A stretch of 15,792 bases of DNA from the NCBI GenBank assembly GCA_959596495.1, contig CAUFXK010000045.1:1-15792 (forward strand), read 5' to 3'. The notes under the pieces are model-generated. The model made no database searches, was not told where the DNA came from, and saw only the letters and a program-made list of their open reading frames with translations. This document shows, piece after piece, positions 1 through 6,851 of the stretch; within the stretch, counting starts at the first letter, position 1; each line of letters begins with the position of its first letter. This DNA is from an uncultured Collinsella sp. Lineage in GTDB: Bacteria > Actinomycetota > Coriobacteriia > Coriobacteriales > Coriobacteriaceae. Position numbers and translations under genes: made by a program.

Positions 1-2
1 TT

Positions 3-1391
3 GCATCGATGCCCCCGCGCGGCTATGCGCAGGGCATGATTTCGAGCTATGCTCGCTATTTGGGGCTTAACCCGCGCGAGGTCGTCAACGCTTATTTTGA
101 TGACCTCATGGCATATGAACGCGAGACCTCGCAGCAGGGCGGTCGTTTTCAGGATGCTGCCGGCTACGTTAACTCGCGTTCGTCTGTCGATAACGGACGC
201 TTTCTGATGGTTCAGGGTGGTCGCTCGACGCGGTACGGCCAGCGCCCTCCGCAGGCGGGCTATATCACCGAGACGGGCTCCAGCGAGGAGATTCGTTCTC
301 AGCGAGATCGCTTTCGCAGTACGCCCATGCCTGATGACCGTGCGCTTCCCGCCGCTCGCGGGTTGAGTCGCGATCCCCGCGCCGGTTACGGCGACGGTGG
401 CTACTCCGGTCGTGGTTATCGCGGAGTTTCTGCCGGGCGTTCCCACGGTGGTTACGCCGACGCCGATACCACGCAGGTGACGCCGCGCCTCCGTTCGCAA
501 TCGCAGCCTTACGGGCAGCGCTCTTCGGCGCCTCGCTCTGGCCAGCGTGGCTATCAGAACCGTGGCGAGCTTGCGCCGCGTTCTGGCCAGCGCGGCTCGC
601 AGAGCCAAGGCGGCTATCGTGGTCGTCCCGATAGCGGTCGCGGCCGTATGCCGCAGGGGAATGGGCGAGGCGGCTCCAGTCGCGCACGCAGCGGCGGGCG
701 CGTCTCCCAGAACAACGGACTCGATCCGCGCATCATCTACGCCGGCATCGGTGCCGTGGCGCTTTTGTTGATTCTGCTCATCGTGGTCCTCCTGCGTGGC
801 TGTGGCTCTTCTGCACCCGAGTCGACGCCCGAGACGCCCGCGGCCACCAAGACGACGACCAAGAAGTCTTCCAAGAAGACCGAATCTGTTGACGAGGATG
901 AAGGCACCGACGAGGCGACGGATTCTGCCGATTCCGATGCCGCCAAGGCGAACGCGAAAAAGAAAGAGGACGAGGTCATCAAGGTCAAGGTCTCCGTTGC
1001 CAAGGGCAAGACCGCCTGGATCGAGGTCAAGGTCGACGGTAAATCGGTCTTTGGCGCCCAGGCAACCGGTCCCTTTGAGCAGGAGTACACGCCCGAGTCC
1101 TCGATCGAGATCACCACGTCCAAGCCCTCCGATGTTACGGTTACCAAGAACGGTGAAAAGGTTCGCTACGACACCAAGACATCGGGCGTGGCGCGCGTGA
1201 CCATTACCGTTCCCAAGAAGGAGACCACTGACTCCGAAGACGGCGAGAGTGCCGACGGCACCGATACTGCCGACGGCACCGACCCCCAGTCTACCGACGG
1301 CACCGACGCCCAATCTACCGACGGCACCGACACGGCATCCGACGGCCAGACTGCAAACGATTCAGATGACTATTCGTACGACAGCTACTAA
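3..1391 (+). CDS. rodZ: RodZ-like cell-shape membrane protein, 5' end missing
   Basis: The reading frame is open at the left edge, so the gene starts outside the window; the ATG at 9 lies inside the domain and is not the true start. The first visible residues (PPRGYAQGMISSYARYLGL) match the end of the RodZ N-terminal helix-turn-helix domain. Counting from the ATG at 9, a long Arg/Gly/Ser/Gln-rich linker follows (about residues 60-238, with RSGQRG repeated twice), then one membrane helix at about 243-263 ending LLRGCG, then a Lys/Thr/Glu linker, and a beta-rich extracytoplasmic domain (about 320-400) like the DUF4115 domain of RodZ. The protein ends in a DGTD repeat tail. RodZ links MreB to the cell-wall elongation machinery. 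The position directly before yajQ and rimO fits the common rodZ-rimO-pgsA order. The linker is much longer and more disordered than in E. coli RodZ. The family call is firm; the MreB link is inferred. Confidence 0.8.
   Translation, partial: ASMPPRGYAQGMISSYARYLGLNPREVVNAYFDDLMAYERETSQQGGRFQDAAGYVNSRSSVDNGRFLMVQGGRSTRYGQRPPQAGYITETGSSEEIRSQRDRFRSTPMPDDRALPAARGLSRDPRAGYGDGGYSGRGYRGVSAGRSHGGYADADTTQVTPRLRSQSQPYGQRSSAPRSGQRGYQNRGELAPRSGQRGSQSQGGYRGRPDSGRGRMPQGNGRGGSSRARSGGRVSQNNGLDPRIIYAGIGAVALLLILLIVVLLRGCGSSAPESTPETPAATKTTTKKSSKKTESVDEDEGTDEATDSADSDAAKANAKKKEDEVIKVKVSVAKGKTAWIEVKVDGKSVFGAQATGPFEQEYTPESSIEITTSKPSDVTVTKNGEKVRYDTKTSGVARVTITVPKKETTDSEDGESADGTDTADGTDPQSTDGTDAQSTDGTDTASDGQTANDSDDYSYDSY
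1251..1344 (+). repeat. DGTD-encoding short tandem repeat in the rodZ 3' end
   Basis: The nucleotides GACGGCACCGA recur five times in 94 bases and encode DGTD separated by TA, PQST, AQST and the like. Two neighbouring 24-base units (about 1282-1329) differ at only a few positions. This gives the protein an acidic, Thr-rich C-terminal tail. Such repeats can change copy number by slippage. Confidence 0.75.
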
Positions 1392-1417
1392 GGCTCCCCG
1401 TACCGAAAGGAAGAACC

Positions 1418-1915
1418 ATGGCTAAAGATTCCAGCTTCGACGTTGTGTCCGAGGTCAATATGCAGGAGGTCGATAACGCCTTCCAGCAGACCACCCGCGA
1501 GATCTCTCAGCGCTATGACCTCAAGGACTCCGGCGCCACCATCGAGCTTTCGAAGGGCGACAAGCTCTTTACGATCAATGCCCCGGCCGATTTTGTCTCC
1601 AAGCAGATCATTGACGTGCTGAGCTCTAAGCTCATCAAGCGCGGCATCGATCTTAAGGCTGTCTCTTGGGACGCGCCGCAGGCGGCTTCGGGCGGTACCG
1701 TGCGCGTGCTCGGCCATATCGTCGAGGGCATTGACCAGGCGACCGCCAAGAAGATTAATAAGGACATCAAGGATCAAAAGCTCAAGGTCAAGGTGACCAT
1801 CGAGGCCGATAAACTGCGCGTTACCTCGGCCTCTAAGGATGCGCTTCAGACGGTGATCCAGTTCCTGCGCGACCAAGACTACGGCCAGCCGCTGCAGTTC
1901 ACCAACTACCGCTAA
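1418..1915 (+). CDS. yajQ: YajQ family cyclic-di-GMP/nucleotide-binding protein
   Basis: A 165-residue protein of normal length for the YajQ (UPF0234) family. The start MAKDSSFDVVSEVNMQEVDN and the end QFLRDQDYGQPLQFTNYR are family signatures, and the middle has GGTVRVLGHIVEGIDQATAKKINK. The fold is two ferredoxin-like halves that bind nucleotides. Some homologues bind cyclic di-GMP and act as effectors; for this organism the ligand is unknown. An AAAGGA ribosome site at about 1406 precedes the ATG at 1418. The gene follows rodZ by 26 bases and precedes rimO by 27 bases, so it probably shares their transcript. Its placement between rodZ and rimO is not part of the widely shared gene order and may be a lineage feature. 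Confidence 0.93.
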   Translation: MAKDSSFDVVSEVNMQEVDNAFQQTTREISQRYDLKDSGATIELSKGDKLFTINAPADFVSKQIIDVLSSKLIKRGIDLKAVSWDAPQAASGGTVRVLGHIVEGIDQATAKKINKDIKDQKLKVKVTIEADKLRVTSASKDALQTVIQFLRDQDYGQPLQFTNYR

Positions 1916-1942
1916 TAACATTCGAAAGGACCGCTCTCCAAC

Positions 1943-3292
1943 ATGGATACACCTTTGGGCTCCGTGCTCTACATCACCCTCGGGTGCGCTAAGAACGAGG
2001 TTGACACCGACCGCATGCGTTCTCTTTTGACCGCTGCGGGCTACGAGGAGGCATTCGACCCGCAGGATGCCGATATCGCCATCGTCAATACATGCTCGTT
2101 CCTCGCCTCCGCAACGTCCGAGAGCATCGAGACCACGCTCGAGCTCGCCAATGAGGTTCAGGACGGTGTTCGCGCCTGCCCCATCGTCATGTGCGGCTGT
2201 GTGCCGTCGCGCTATGGCGATGACCTGCCTGACGAGCTGCCTGAGGTCGCTGCCTTTGTGAAGGCCGACGAGGAGGACGGCATCGTGGCGGTCATCGATG
2301 GCGTGCTGGGTTTCGAGCGCGAGATCGCGGCCTATATCCCGCAGGTCAAGCGTACCGTCGAGGGCGCCGTTGCCTACGTCAAGATCTCCGATGGCTGCAA
2401 TCGTTTTTGCAGCTTCTGCATGATCCCCTACATTCGTGGTCGCTATCATTCGCGCAATGCCGAGAGCATTATCTCCGAGGTGCGCGACCTGGTTGCCGGC
2501 GGTGTGCGTGAGATCGTGCTGATTGGCCAGGACACGGGCATTTGGGGCACCGACTTTGCCGACGAGGACGTCGCCGAGGGCTCGCCGCGCAATCTGGCGC
2601 AGCTGCTGCACGCCGTCGCCGAGGCCGTGCGACCGCACAATGTCTGGGTCCGCGTGCTCTATCTGCAGCCCGAGGGCATGACCGACGAGCTTATTGAGAC
2701 GATTCGCGATACGCCCGAGGTGCTGCCTTATATCGATATCCCCGTGCAGCACTGCGACGCGCGCATTCTTAAGGCCATGCGTCGCTCCGGCTCGCGCCAG
2801 GAGCTCGAGGATCTGTTTCGCGACCTTCGCGAGCGCATCCCCGGTATTGTGATTCGCTCCACGGCCATGGTCGGCTTCCCGACCGAGACCGACGACGAGT
2901 TCCGCGATCTTATCGACTTTATGGACACCGTCGGCTTTGACTACACGAGTGTCTTTGCCTACTCGCGTGAGGAGGGTAGCCTGGCCGCCAAGATGGAGGG
3001 TCAGGTCGACGAAGAGGTCAAGCTCGAGCGCGCCCAGGAGGCCATGGACCTGGCCGAGTCGCTCGGTTTTGCCGCCACGGCGGCTCATGTGGGCGAGCGC
3101 GCCCAGGTGATCGTCGATGGCATCGAGGAGACCGAGGACGGCGCCGAGCTGATCGGTCACGCCTGGTTCCAGGCGCCCGATTCCGATGGCGCGGTGCATC
3201 TGGACGCTAGCGAGGCGTCCGTGGGCGATATTCTGACGGTCGAGTTTACCGATAGCTTCTGCTATGAGCTTATCGGTCGTGTTGTGGAGTAG
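1943..3292 (+). CDS. rimO: Ribosomal protein S12 methylthiotransferase RimO
   Basis: Radical SAM enzyme that adds a methylthio group to a conserved aspartate of ribosomal protein S12. The protein is 449 residues, normal for the family. The N-terminal MTTase domain carries the three cysteines for the auxiliary iron-sulfur cluster: C15 (LGCAKNEVDTDRM), C51 (NTCSF) and C86 (GCVPSRY). The radical SAM cluster motif CxxxCxxC is C152-C156-C159 (DGCNRFCSFCMIPYIRGR). A TRAM domain forms the last 65 or so residues. The LGCAKNEVDT signature separates RimO from MiaB, which is also in this window. AAAGGA at 1925-1930 lies 12 bases ahead of the ATG. The stop is 9 bases before pgsA, so the two are co-transcribed. 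Confidence 0.96.
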   Translation: MDTPLGSVLYITLGCAKNEVDTDRMRSLLTAAGYEEAFDPQDADIAIVNTCSFLASATSESIETTLELANEVQDGVRACPIVMCGCVPSRYGDDLPDELPEVAAFVKADEEDGIVAVIDGVLGFEREIAAYIPQVKRTVEGAVAYVKISDGCNRFCSFCMIPYIRGRYHSRNAESIISEVRDLVAGGVREIVLIGQDTGIWGTDFADEDVAEGSPRNLAQLLHAVAEAVRPHNVWVRVLYLQPEGMTDELIETIRDTPEVLPYIDIPVQHCDARILKAMRRSGSRQELEDLFRDLRERIPGIVIRSTAMVGFPTETDDEFRDLIDFMDTVGFDYTSVFAYSREEGSLAAKMEGQVDEEVKLERAQEAMDLAESLGFAATAAHVGERAQVIVDGIEETEDGAELIGHAWFQAPDSDGAVHLDASEASVGDILTVEFTDSFCYELIGRVVE

Positions 3293-3301
3293 GAGAGCGT
3301 C

Positions 3302-3940
3302 GTGGCTAACGAGAGCAATAAGGAACTGACGAGTGTTTGGACGCCCGCCAACATCGTGACGTGCGTTCGCATCGTCTTTATCCCGGTTTTCATGATCGTT
3401 TCGGCCCTGTCTCACGCATGCGTTGCCGGTACGGACTGGAGCACCTTCGACGGCCCGCTCGCCGCCGCTGCCTTCATTTTGTATGTGATCCTGTCGTGCA
3501 CCGATAAGGTCGACGGCTATCTGGCGCGCTCGCGCAACGAGATCACCGACTTCGGTAAGTTCTTGGACCCCATCGCCGACAAGCTGCTGGTGTTCTCGGC
3601 CCTGCTGCTGTTCTTGGATTTTGGCGCGGTGACCGTGTGGTCCGTGTTCATTATCTTGTTCCGCGAGCTGTTGGTGAGCGCCCTTCGCATGGTCGCGAGT
3701 GCGGCCGGTGTGGTCATTGCCGCCGATAAGCTCGGCAAGTACAAGACGGCGACCACGATGGTCTCCATCTGCGGCTACCTGTGCGTCTTTGCGATGACCG
3801 GCCTCCAATTGGGGCCTGCGGAGCTGTTGCTCGGTGTCTATGGCGTCTCACGCTTCCTGTACGCTGTTGCCGTTGTCCTGACCGTTATCTCGGGCGCCCA
3901 GTACTTCTGGAACTGCCGCAAGATCGTCTTTTCGGTCTAG
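3302..3940 (+). CDS. pgsA: CDP-diacylglycerol--glycerol-3-phosphate 3-phosphatidyltransferase
   Basis: Makes phosphatidylglycerol phosphate, the precursor of phosphatidylglycerol and cardiolipin, at the cytoplasmic membrane. The 212-residue protein has several hydrophobic helices and the full CDP-alcohol phosphotransferase signature: D68, D71, G72, A75, R76, G85, D89 and D93 (DKVDGYLAR, then GKFLDPIAD). The last two Asp residues and D68/D71 bind the catalytic metals. It starts with GTG at 3302, supported by AGGAG at 3291-3295 (6 bases away), which overlaps the rimO stop. An insertion with hydrophilic residues (about 35-52, CVAGTDWSTFDG) follows the first helix. Gene order rimO-pgsA-cinA-recA is common in Gram-positive bacteria. 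Confidence 0.95.
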   Translation: MANESNKELTSVWTPANIVTCVRIVFIPVFMIVSALSHACVAGTDWSTFDGPLAAAAFILYVILSCTDKVDGYLARSRNEITDFGKFLDPIADKLLVFSALLLFLDFGAVTVWSVFIILFRELLVSALRMVASAAGVVIAADKLGKYKTATTMVSICGYLCVFAMTGLQLGPAELLLGVYGVSRFLYAVAVVLTVISGAQYFWNCRKIVFSV

Positions 3941-3952
3941 GTCCTGGTGGGT

Positions 3953-4483
3953 ATGACGGACTCTTTTGAGCAGATTTCCGCACATAACGAGGAGCTGGCG
4001 CGCGATATTGTCGAGCGCGCGAGCGCTCGGGGCGTGACGGTTTCTACGGCTGAGTCGCTGACGGCGGGTATGATCGCCTCGACGATTGCCGATATCCCGG
4101 GCGCCTCGGCGGTGCTGCGCGGCGGTGCGGTGACCTATTGCGATGAGATCAAGCATCGTGTTCTGGGTGTTGAGCAGGAGACGCTCGATCGGTTTAGCGC
4201 CGTGTCGCACCAGACGGCGCGCGAGATGGCCGTGGGCTCGCTGGACCTCTATCAGAGCGATGTAGCCGTAAGCGCAACGGGCTACGCTGGGCCCGGTGGT
4301 GGCACTGAGCAAGACCCCGCCGGTACGTTCTATATTGGCTGGGCGTATCGCGCGGCCGATGGGGGAGCGCCGGTTGTCGAGTCTGCGCGCTGTCACTATG
4401 AAGGCGATCGGTCGTGCGTTCGTGCCTGTGCGGTCGCGGAGGCTTTGGAGCGCATTGTCCGCGTGCTCAATTCTATGGAATAG
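3953..4483 (+). CDS. pncC: CinA C-terminal domain protein, NMN amidohydrolase type (PncC)
   Basis: A 176-residue protein consisting only of the CinA C-terminal domain; the N-terminal molybdopterin-binding-like domain of full CinA is absent. Family motifs are STAESLTAGMIAS (candidate catalytic Ser at residue 35), RGGAVTY, and SATGYAGPGGG. Members with this domain deamidate nicotinamide mononucleotide in pyridine-nucleotide salvage. I place the start at ATG 3953; a GTG at 3947 in the same frame would add two residues and is better spaced from AGGTCCT at 3939-3945, so it cannot be excluded. It begins only 12 bases after pgsA and is likely the last gene of that operon. The cinA-recA neighbourhood is the source of the name 'competence-induced', but nothing here shows a competence role. 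Confidence 0.9.
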   Translation: MTDSFEQISAHNEELARDIVERASARGVTVSTAESLTAGMIASTIADIPGASAVLRGGAVTYCDEIKHRVLGVEQETLDRFSAVSHQTAREMAVGSLDLYQSDVAVSATGYAGPGGGTEQDPAGTFYIGWAYRAADGGAPVVESARCHYEGDRSCVRACAVAEALERIVRVLNSME

Positions 4484-4490
4484 ACGTGGT

Positions 4491-4514
4491 TTAAGGGGCT
4501 TTAGGGCCCCTTAA
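4491..4514 (+). terminator. Probable intrinsic terminator after the pncC gene
   Basis: A perfect 9-bp inverted repeat, TTAAGGGGC ... GCCCCTTAA, with a 6-base loop, starts 7 bases after the pncC stop codon. The following tract (TTGTGG) is poor in T, so termination may be partial. The stem ends are A/T-rich on both sides, so it could act in either direction. It separates the rodZ-pncC operon from the recA promoter region. Confidence 0.6.
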
Positions 4515-4593
4515 TTGTGGAGATAGGGACCTTTAACGGTATTGGTGTTTGCACTGGTACATGACCTAAACTTGTTCGATTACCCGTATTTGT

Positions 4594-4658
4594 GATTGGT
4601 GGGGTCAAGCGTTTGGTCGGTGATTGGTCGGCGTTTGGTCGGGTTTTGGAATGGTCGG
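4594..4658 (+). repeat. Direct repeats of TTGGTCGG upstream of recA, 11-bp phase
   Basis: GTTTGGTCGG at 4611-4620, GATTGGTCGG at 4622-4631 and GTTTGGTCGG at 4633-4642 repeat with an exact 11-base period. A weaker copy, GAATGGTCGG, lies at 4649-4658 and a degenerate one, GATTGGTGGG, at 4594-4603. The cluster is non-coding and sits about 25-90 bases upstream of the recA -35 hexamer. The period of one helical turn suggests a multimeric protein bound on one face of the DNA; no regulator is recognised. Confidence 0.6.
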
Positions 4659-4681
4659 GTGCATATGATGAATCTGAACGG

Positions 4682-4710
4682 TTGACCACGAACAGCCGTT
4701 CGTTTATTAT
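4682..4710 (+). promoter_or_regulatory. recA promoter, -35 and -10 flanking a LexA box
   Basis: TTGACC at 4682-4687 and TATTAT at 4705-4710 are separated by 17 bases, close to the sigma-70 consensus (5/6 at each hexamer). The spacer holds the LexA palindrome at 4689-4702. The expected start of transcription is near 4717, giving a leader of about 24 bases with AAGAGGAGGG as ribosome site. A further TATGAT at 4664-4669 has no matching -35 and is not called. Confidence 0.75.
4689..4702 (+). promoter_or_regulatory. LexA operator of recA
   Basis: CGAACAGCCGTTCG is a perfect match to the Gram-positive/actinobacterial SOS palindrome CGAAC-N4-GTTCG. It lies within the promoter spacer, so bound LexA would block RNA polymerase directly. 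lexA itself is encoded at 14233-14877. Confidence 0.88.
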
Positions 4711-4740
4711 CGTTTCAGGTTGTTAAGAGGAGGGCTATTC

Positions 4741-5889
4741 ATGGCCAAGAATTCAGGTCCCGTACGTACCGTTCATGCACGCACGACGGGTAAAGAGCGC
4801 GACGAGATGATCGCCACCACCAAGGCCGAGATCGAGAAGAAGTTCGGCCAGGGCTCTATTATGAGGTATGGCGACGGCGGTCCGGAGCTCGAGGTCGAGG
4901 CTATTCCGACGGGCTCTTTGGCGCTCGATGCCGCCTTGGGTATCGGCGGCGTTCCGCGCGGCCGTATCGTCGAGATTTATGGCCCCGAGTCCTCCGGTAA
5001 GACGACGCTTTCGCTCGAGATCCTTGCAGAGGCGCAGGCCATGGGCGGCGTTGTTGCATTTATCGATGCCGAGCACGCGCTTGATCCCACCTATGCCGCG
5101 CGCATCGGCGTCGATATCGATGAGGTCCTAATTTCCCAGCCCGATACGGGCGAGCAGGCGCTCGAGATCGTCGATATGCTTGTGCGCTCCGGTGCCATCG
5201 ACGCCATCGTCGTCGACTCTGTTGCCGCCTTGACTCCGCGTGCCGAGATCGAGGGCGAAATCGGTGATACGACGGTGGGCCTGCAGGCTCGCTTGATGAG
5301 CCAGGCACTCCGCAAGCTTGCCGGCTCGCTTTCCAAGTCCAACACGACCTGCATCTTCATTAACCAGCTGCGTGAGAAAATCGGCGTCATGTTCGGCAAC
5401 CCCGAGACCACTACGGGCGGACGCGCGCTCAAGTTCTTCTCTTCCGTGCGAATCGATATTCGCAAAATCGATACCATCAAGCTCAAGGATGAGGTTATCG
5501 GCAATCGCGTGCGTGCCAAGGTCGTTAAGAACAAGGTGGCCGCTCCGTTCCGCTCGGCTGAGTTTGACATCATGTACGGCACCGGCATTTCCAAAGAGGG
5601 CTCGATTCTGGATATGGCCGTCGAGTGCGGCATCTGCAAAAAGATGGGATCCTGGTTTGCCTATGGCGAGGATAAGCTCGGCAACGGTCGCGAGGCCGCC
5701 AAGACGTTCCTGCGCGAGCATCCCGATTGCGCTGACGAGATCGAGCACAAGGTTCGCCTTGCCTGCGGTCTTGAGTATGACGATGATGCCCCCTCGGAGG
5801 TTGAGTTGACCGACCAGCCCGCCCCCGAGGAGTTTGATGAGCTGTACGCCATCGATGGCTCCGCAATGCTCGACGATGACGACGAGTAG
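4741..5889 (+). CDS. recA: DNA recombinase RecA
   Basis: ATP-dependent strand-exchange protein and co-protease for LexA self-cleavage. The 382-residue protein has the Walker A motif GPESSGKT at residues 81-88, the Walker B strand (AIVVDSVAAL), and the DNA-binding L2 region with NQLREKIGVMFGNPETT. The C-terminal tail is strongly acidic and ends DDDDE, as in many RecAs. I chose ATG 4741 because AAGAGGAGGG at 4726-4735 is correctly spaced; a TTG at 4720 in frame would place the ribosome site inside the gene. The N-terminus is some ten residues longer than E. coli RecA before the KKFGQGSIMR segment. It is controlled by the LexA box in its promoter. recX follows 11 bases later. No intein is present. 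Confidence 0.98.
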   Translation: MAKNSGPVRTVHARTTGKERDEMIATTKAEIEKKFGQGSIMRYGDGGPELEVEAIPTGSLALDAALGIGGVPRGRIVEIYGPESSGKTTLSLEILAEAQAMGGVVAFIDAEHALDPTYAARIGVDIDEVLISQPDTGEQALEIVDMLVRSGAIDAIVVDSVAALTPRAEIEGEIGDTTVGLQARLMSQALRKLAGSLSKSNTTCIFINQLREKIGVMFGNPETTTGGRALKFFSSVRIDIRKIDTIKLKDEVIGNRVRAKVVKNKVAAPFRSAEFDIMYGTGISKEGSILDMAVECGICKKMGSWFAYGEDKLGNGREAAKTFLREHPDCADEIEHKVRLACGLEYDDDAPSEVELTDQPAPEEFDELYAIDGSAMLDDDDE

Positions 5890-5900
5890 CGGATGCCGAC

Positions 5901-6593
5901 ATGTCGTATACGGTGACCGAGGCCACGGTCGTCTTTCCCGATAAGAAAGCGGCCTCCTCGTTCTCGAGCGGTTATGCGTCTAAAAAGCCCTGCGCGCATA
6001 TCGATTGCGATTTTGAGGGCGGTTTCGAACGTTCCATTTGGATTCCCGTGCGCGTGGCGCGCCTGTACGTTAAGAACCGCCCCGATCTTCCCTGTGATTG
6101 GGATGACTTTCGCGAGGCGGTGCAGCTTATCGAACGCAAATGTGCACTCACCATGGTGACCGAGATGCTTTCGCGCCGCGATCATGCCACGGGCGAGGTG
6201 CGCGATAAGTTGGCTCGCTATGGCTTTCGACAGCCCGCGATCGATTTTGCGGTTGCTCGAGCGACCGAGTATCGGTTTTTGGACGAGAACCGTTTTTGCT
6301 CGTACTTTATCGAAGAGCGCAAACGTCGCGGCTGGGGACAGCGCAAGATCGAGGTTGAGCTCAAGCGTCGTCATGTCGTGCTTGACGATATCCCCGGGTA
6401 TCCCGAGGCATATTTTGCCGTGGATGACGACTTGGCCCGCGCTTCGGCCTTGCTCGCTAAACGTCGCGTCCCCGAGGTCCGTGCATTCGAAAAGCTCGTC
6501 AGGTTTTTGATGGGTAAAGGTTTCTCGTATCACATCGCCGCCGATGCCGTTAAGGCACGTCTCGATGCCTTAAGCGAGGAGTGTGCCGTGTAA
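5901..6593 (+). CDS. recX: Regulatory protein RecX
   Basis: RecX proteins bind RecA filaments and limit their extension and ATPase activity. The 230-residue protein has the helical repeats typical of the family: ALTMVTEMLSRRDHATGEVRDKL, then RFLDENRFCSYFIEERKRRGWGQRKIEVELK, and a third repeat ending at LVRFLMGKGFSYHIAADAVK. The first 90 or so residues form a beta-rich N-terminal extension also seen in Gram-positive RecX. It lies 11 bases after recA with no clear ribosome site, so translation is probably coupled and expression follows the SOS promoter of recA. The ATG at 5901 is the first usable start; an ATG at 5893 is in another frame. Confidence 0.92.
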   Translation: MSYTVTEATVVFPDKKAASSFSSGYASKKPCAHIDCDFEGGFERSIWIPVRVARLYVKNRPDLPCDWDDFREAVQLIERKCALTMVTEMLSRRDHATGEVRDKLARYGFRQPAIDFAVARATEYRFLDENRFCSYFIEERKRRGWGQRKIEVELKRRHVVLDDIPGYPEAYFAVDDDLARASALLAKRRVPEVRAFEKLVRFLMGKGFSYHIAADAVKARLDALSEECAV

Positions 6594-6656
6594 GCATAGC
6601 ACTCGTTACGCCCCTGCCGTTCACCGCTCGATTGGCGCCGTGCCGGGTGCGTTTAT

Positions 6657-6685
6657 TTGACAGTTGTTGCGGTTCAACGTAGGAT
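6657..6685 (+). promoter_or_regulatory. Probable rny promoter
   Basis: TTGACA at 6657-6662 is a perfect -35 hexamer; TAGGAT at 6680-6685 matches the -10 consensus at four of six positions with a 17-base spacer. A transcription start near 6692 would give rny a leader of about 160 bases. No LexA box is present. Confidence 0.6.
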
Positions 6686-6790
6686 AAATACCGTCATTTG
6701 CTTTGTGATATGTGCTCATCTGTGATGAGTTTGTTTATATGTTTATCTGTATCCGACCCGCATAAGCTGCGCCCATATTACTCAAATGTC

Positions 6791-6816
6791 GCGAGCCGTT
6801 CGTAAGGACGGTTCGC
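6791..6816 (+). promoter_or_regulatory. Hairpin in the rny leader
   Basis: GCGAGCCGT and ACGGTTCGC form a 9-bp stem (one G-U pair) with an 8-base loop, ending 22 bases before the AAAAAGGAG ribosome site of rny. The bases after it (TTTGCTGTGTAACG) are only slightly T-rich, so it is either a weak terminator or attenuator, or an mRNA processing or stability element. Confidence 0.5.
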
Positions 6817-6851
6817 TTTGCTGTGTAACGAATCCATAAAAAGGAGTGAGC

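Larger units (their letters stand above)
6594..6851 (+). other. Non-coding gap between recX and rny
   Basis: These 258 bases hold no credible gene. A weak stem GCGCC/GGTGC at 6635-6650 followed by GTTTATTT could end the recA-recX transcript, but it overlaps the next promoter by sequence proximity and has only five pairs. A strong promoter candidate lies at 6657-6685 and a 9-bp hairpin at 6791-6816. The section 6686-6790 is A/T-richer than the coding regions and shows nothing else that I recognise. Confidence 0.6.

Noticed and set aside
1388..3808. An 806-codon open frame on the minus strand opposite yajQ, rimO and pgsA
   Set aside because: It is the mirror of genuine high-GC genes; its translation is full of His, Arg, Gly and Asp with no domain, and all three + strand genes are certain.
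4570..4583. A possible second LexA box near AAACTTGTTCGA upstream of recA
   Set aside because: Only the right half-site matches; the left half does not form GAAC at the required distance.
4594..4658. A CRISPR array in the repeats upstream of recA
   Set aside because: The units are 10 bases with one-base gaps; there are no spacers and no cas genes.
5661..6533. A 290-codon minus-strand frame across recA and recX
   Set aside because: Its translation crosses two well-supported genes and has low-complexity Ser runs, typical of an antisense shadow.
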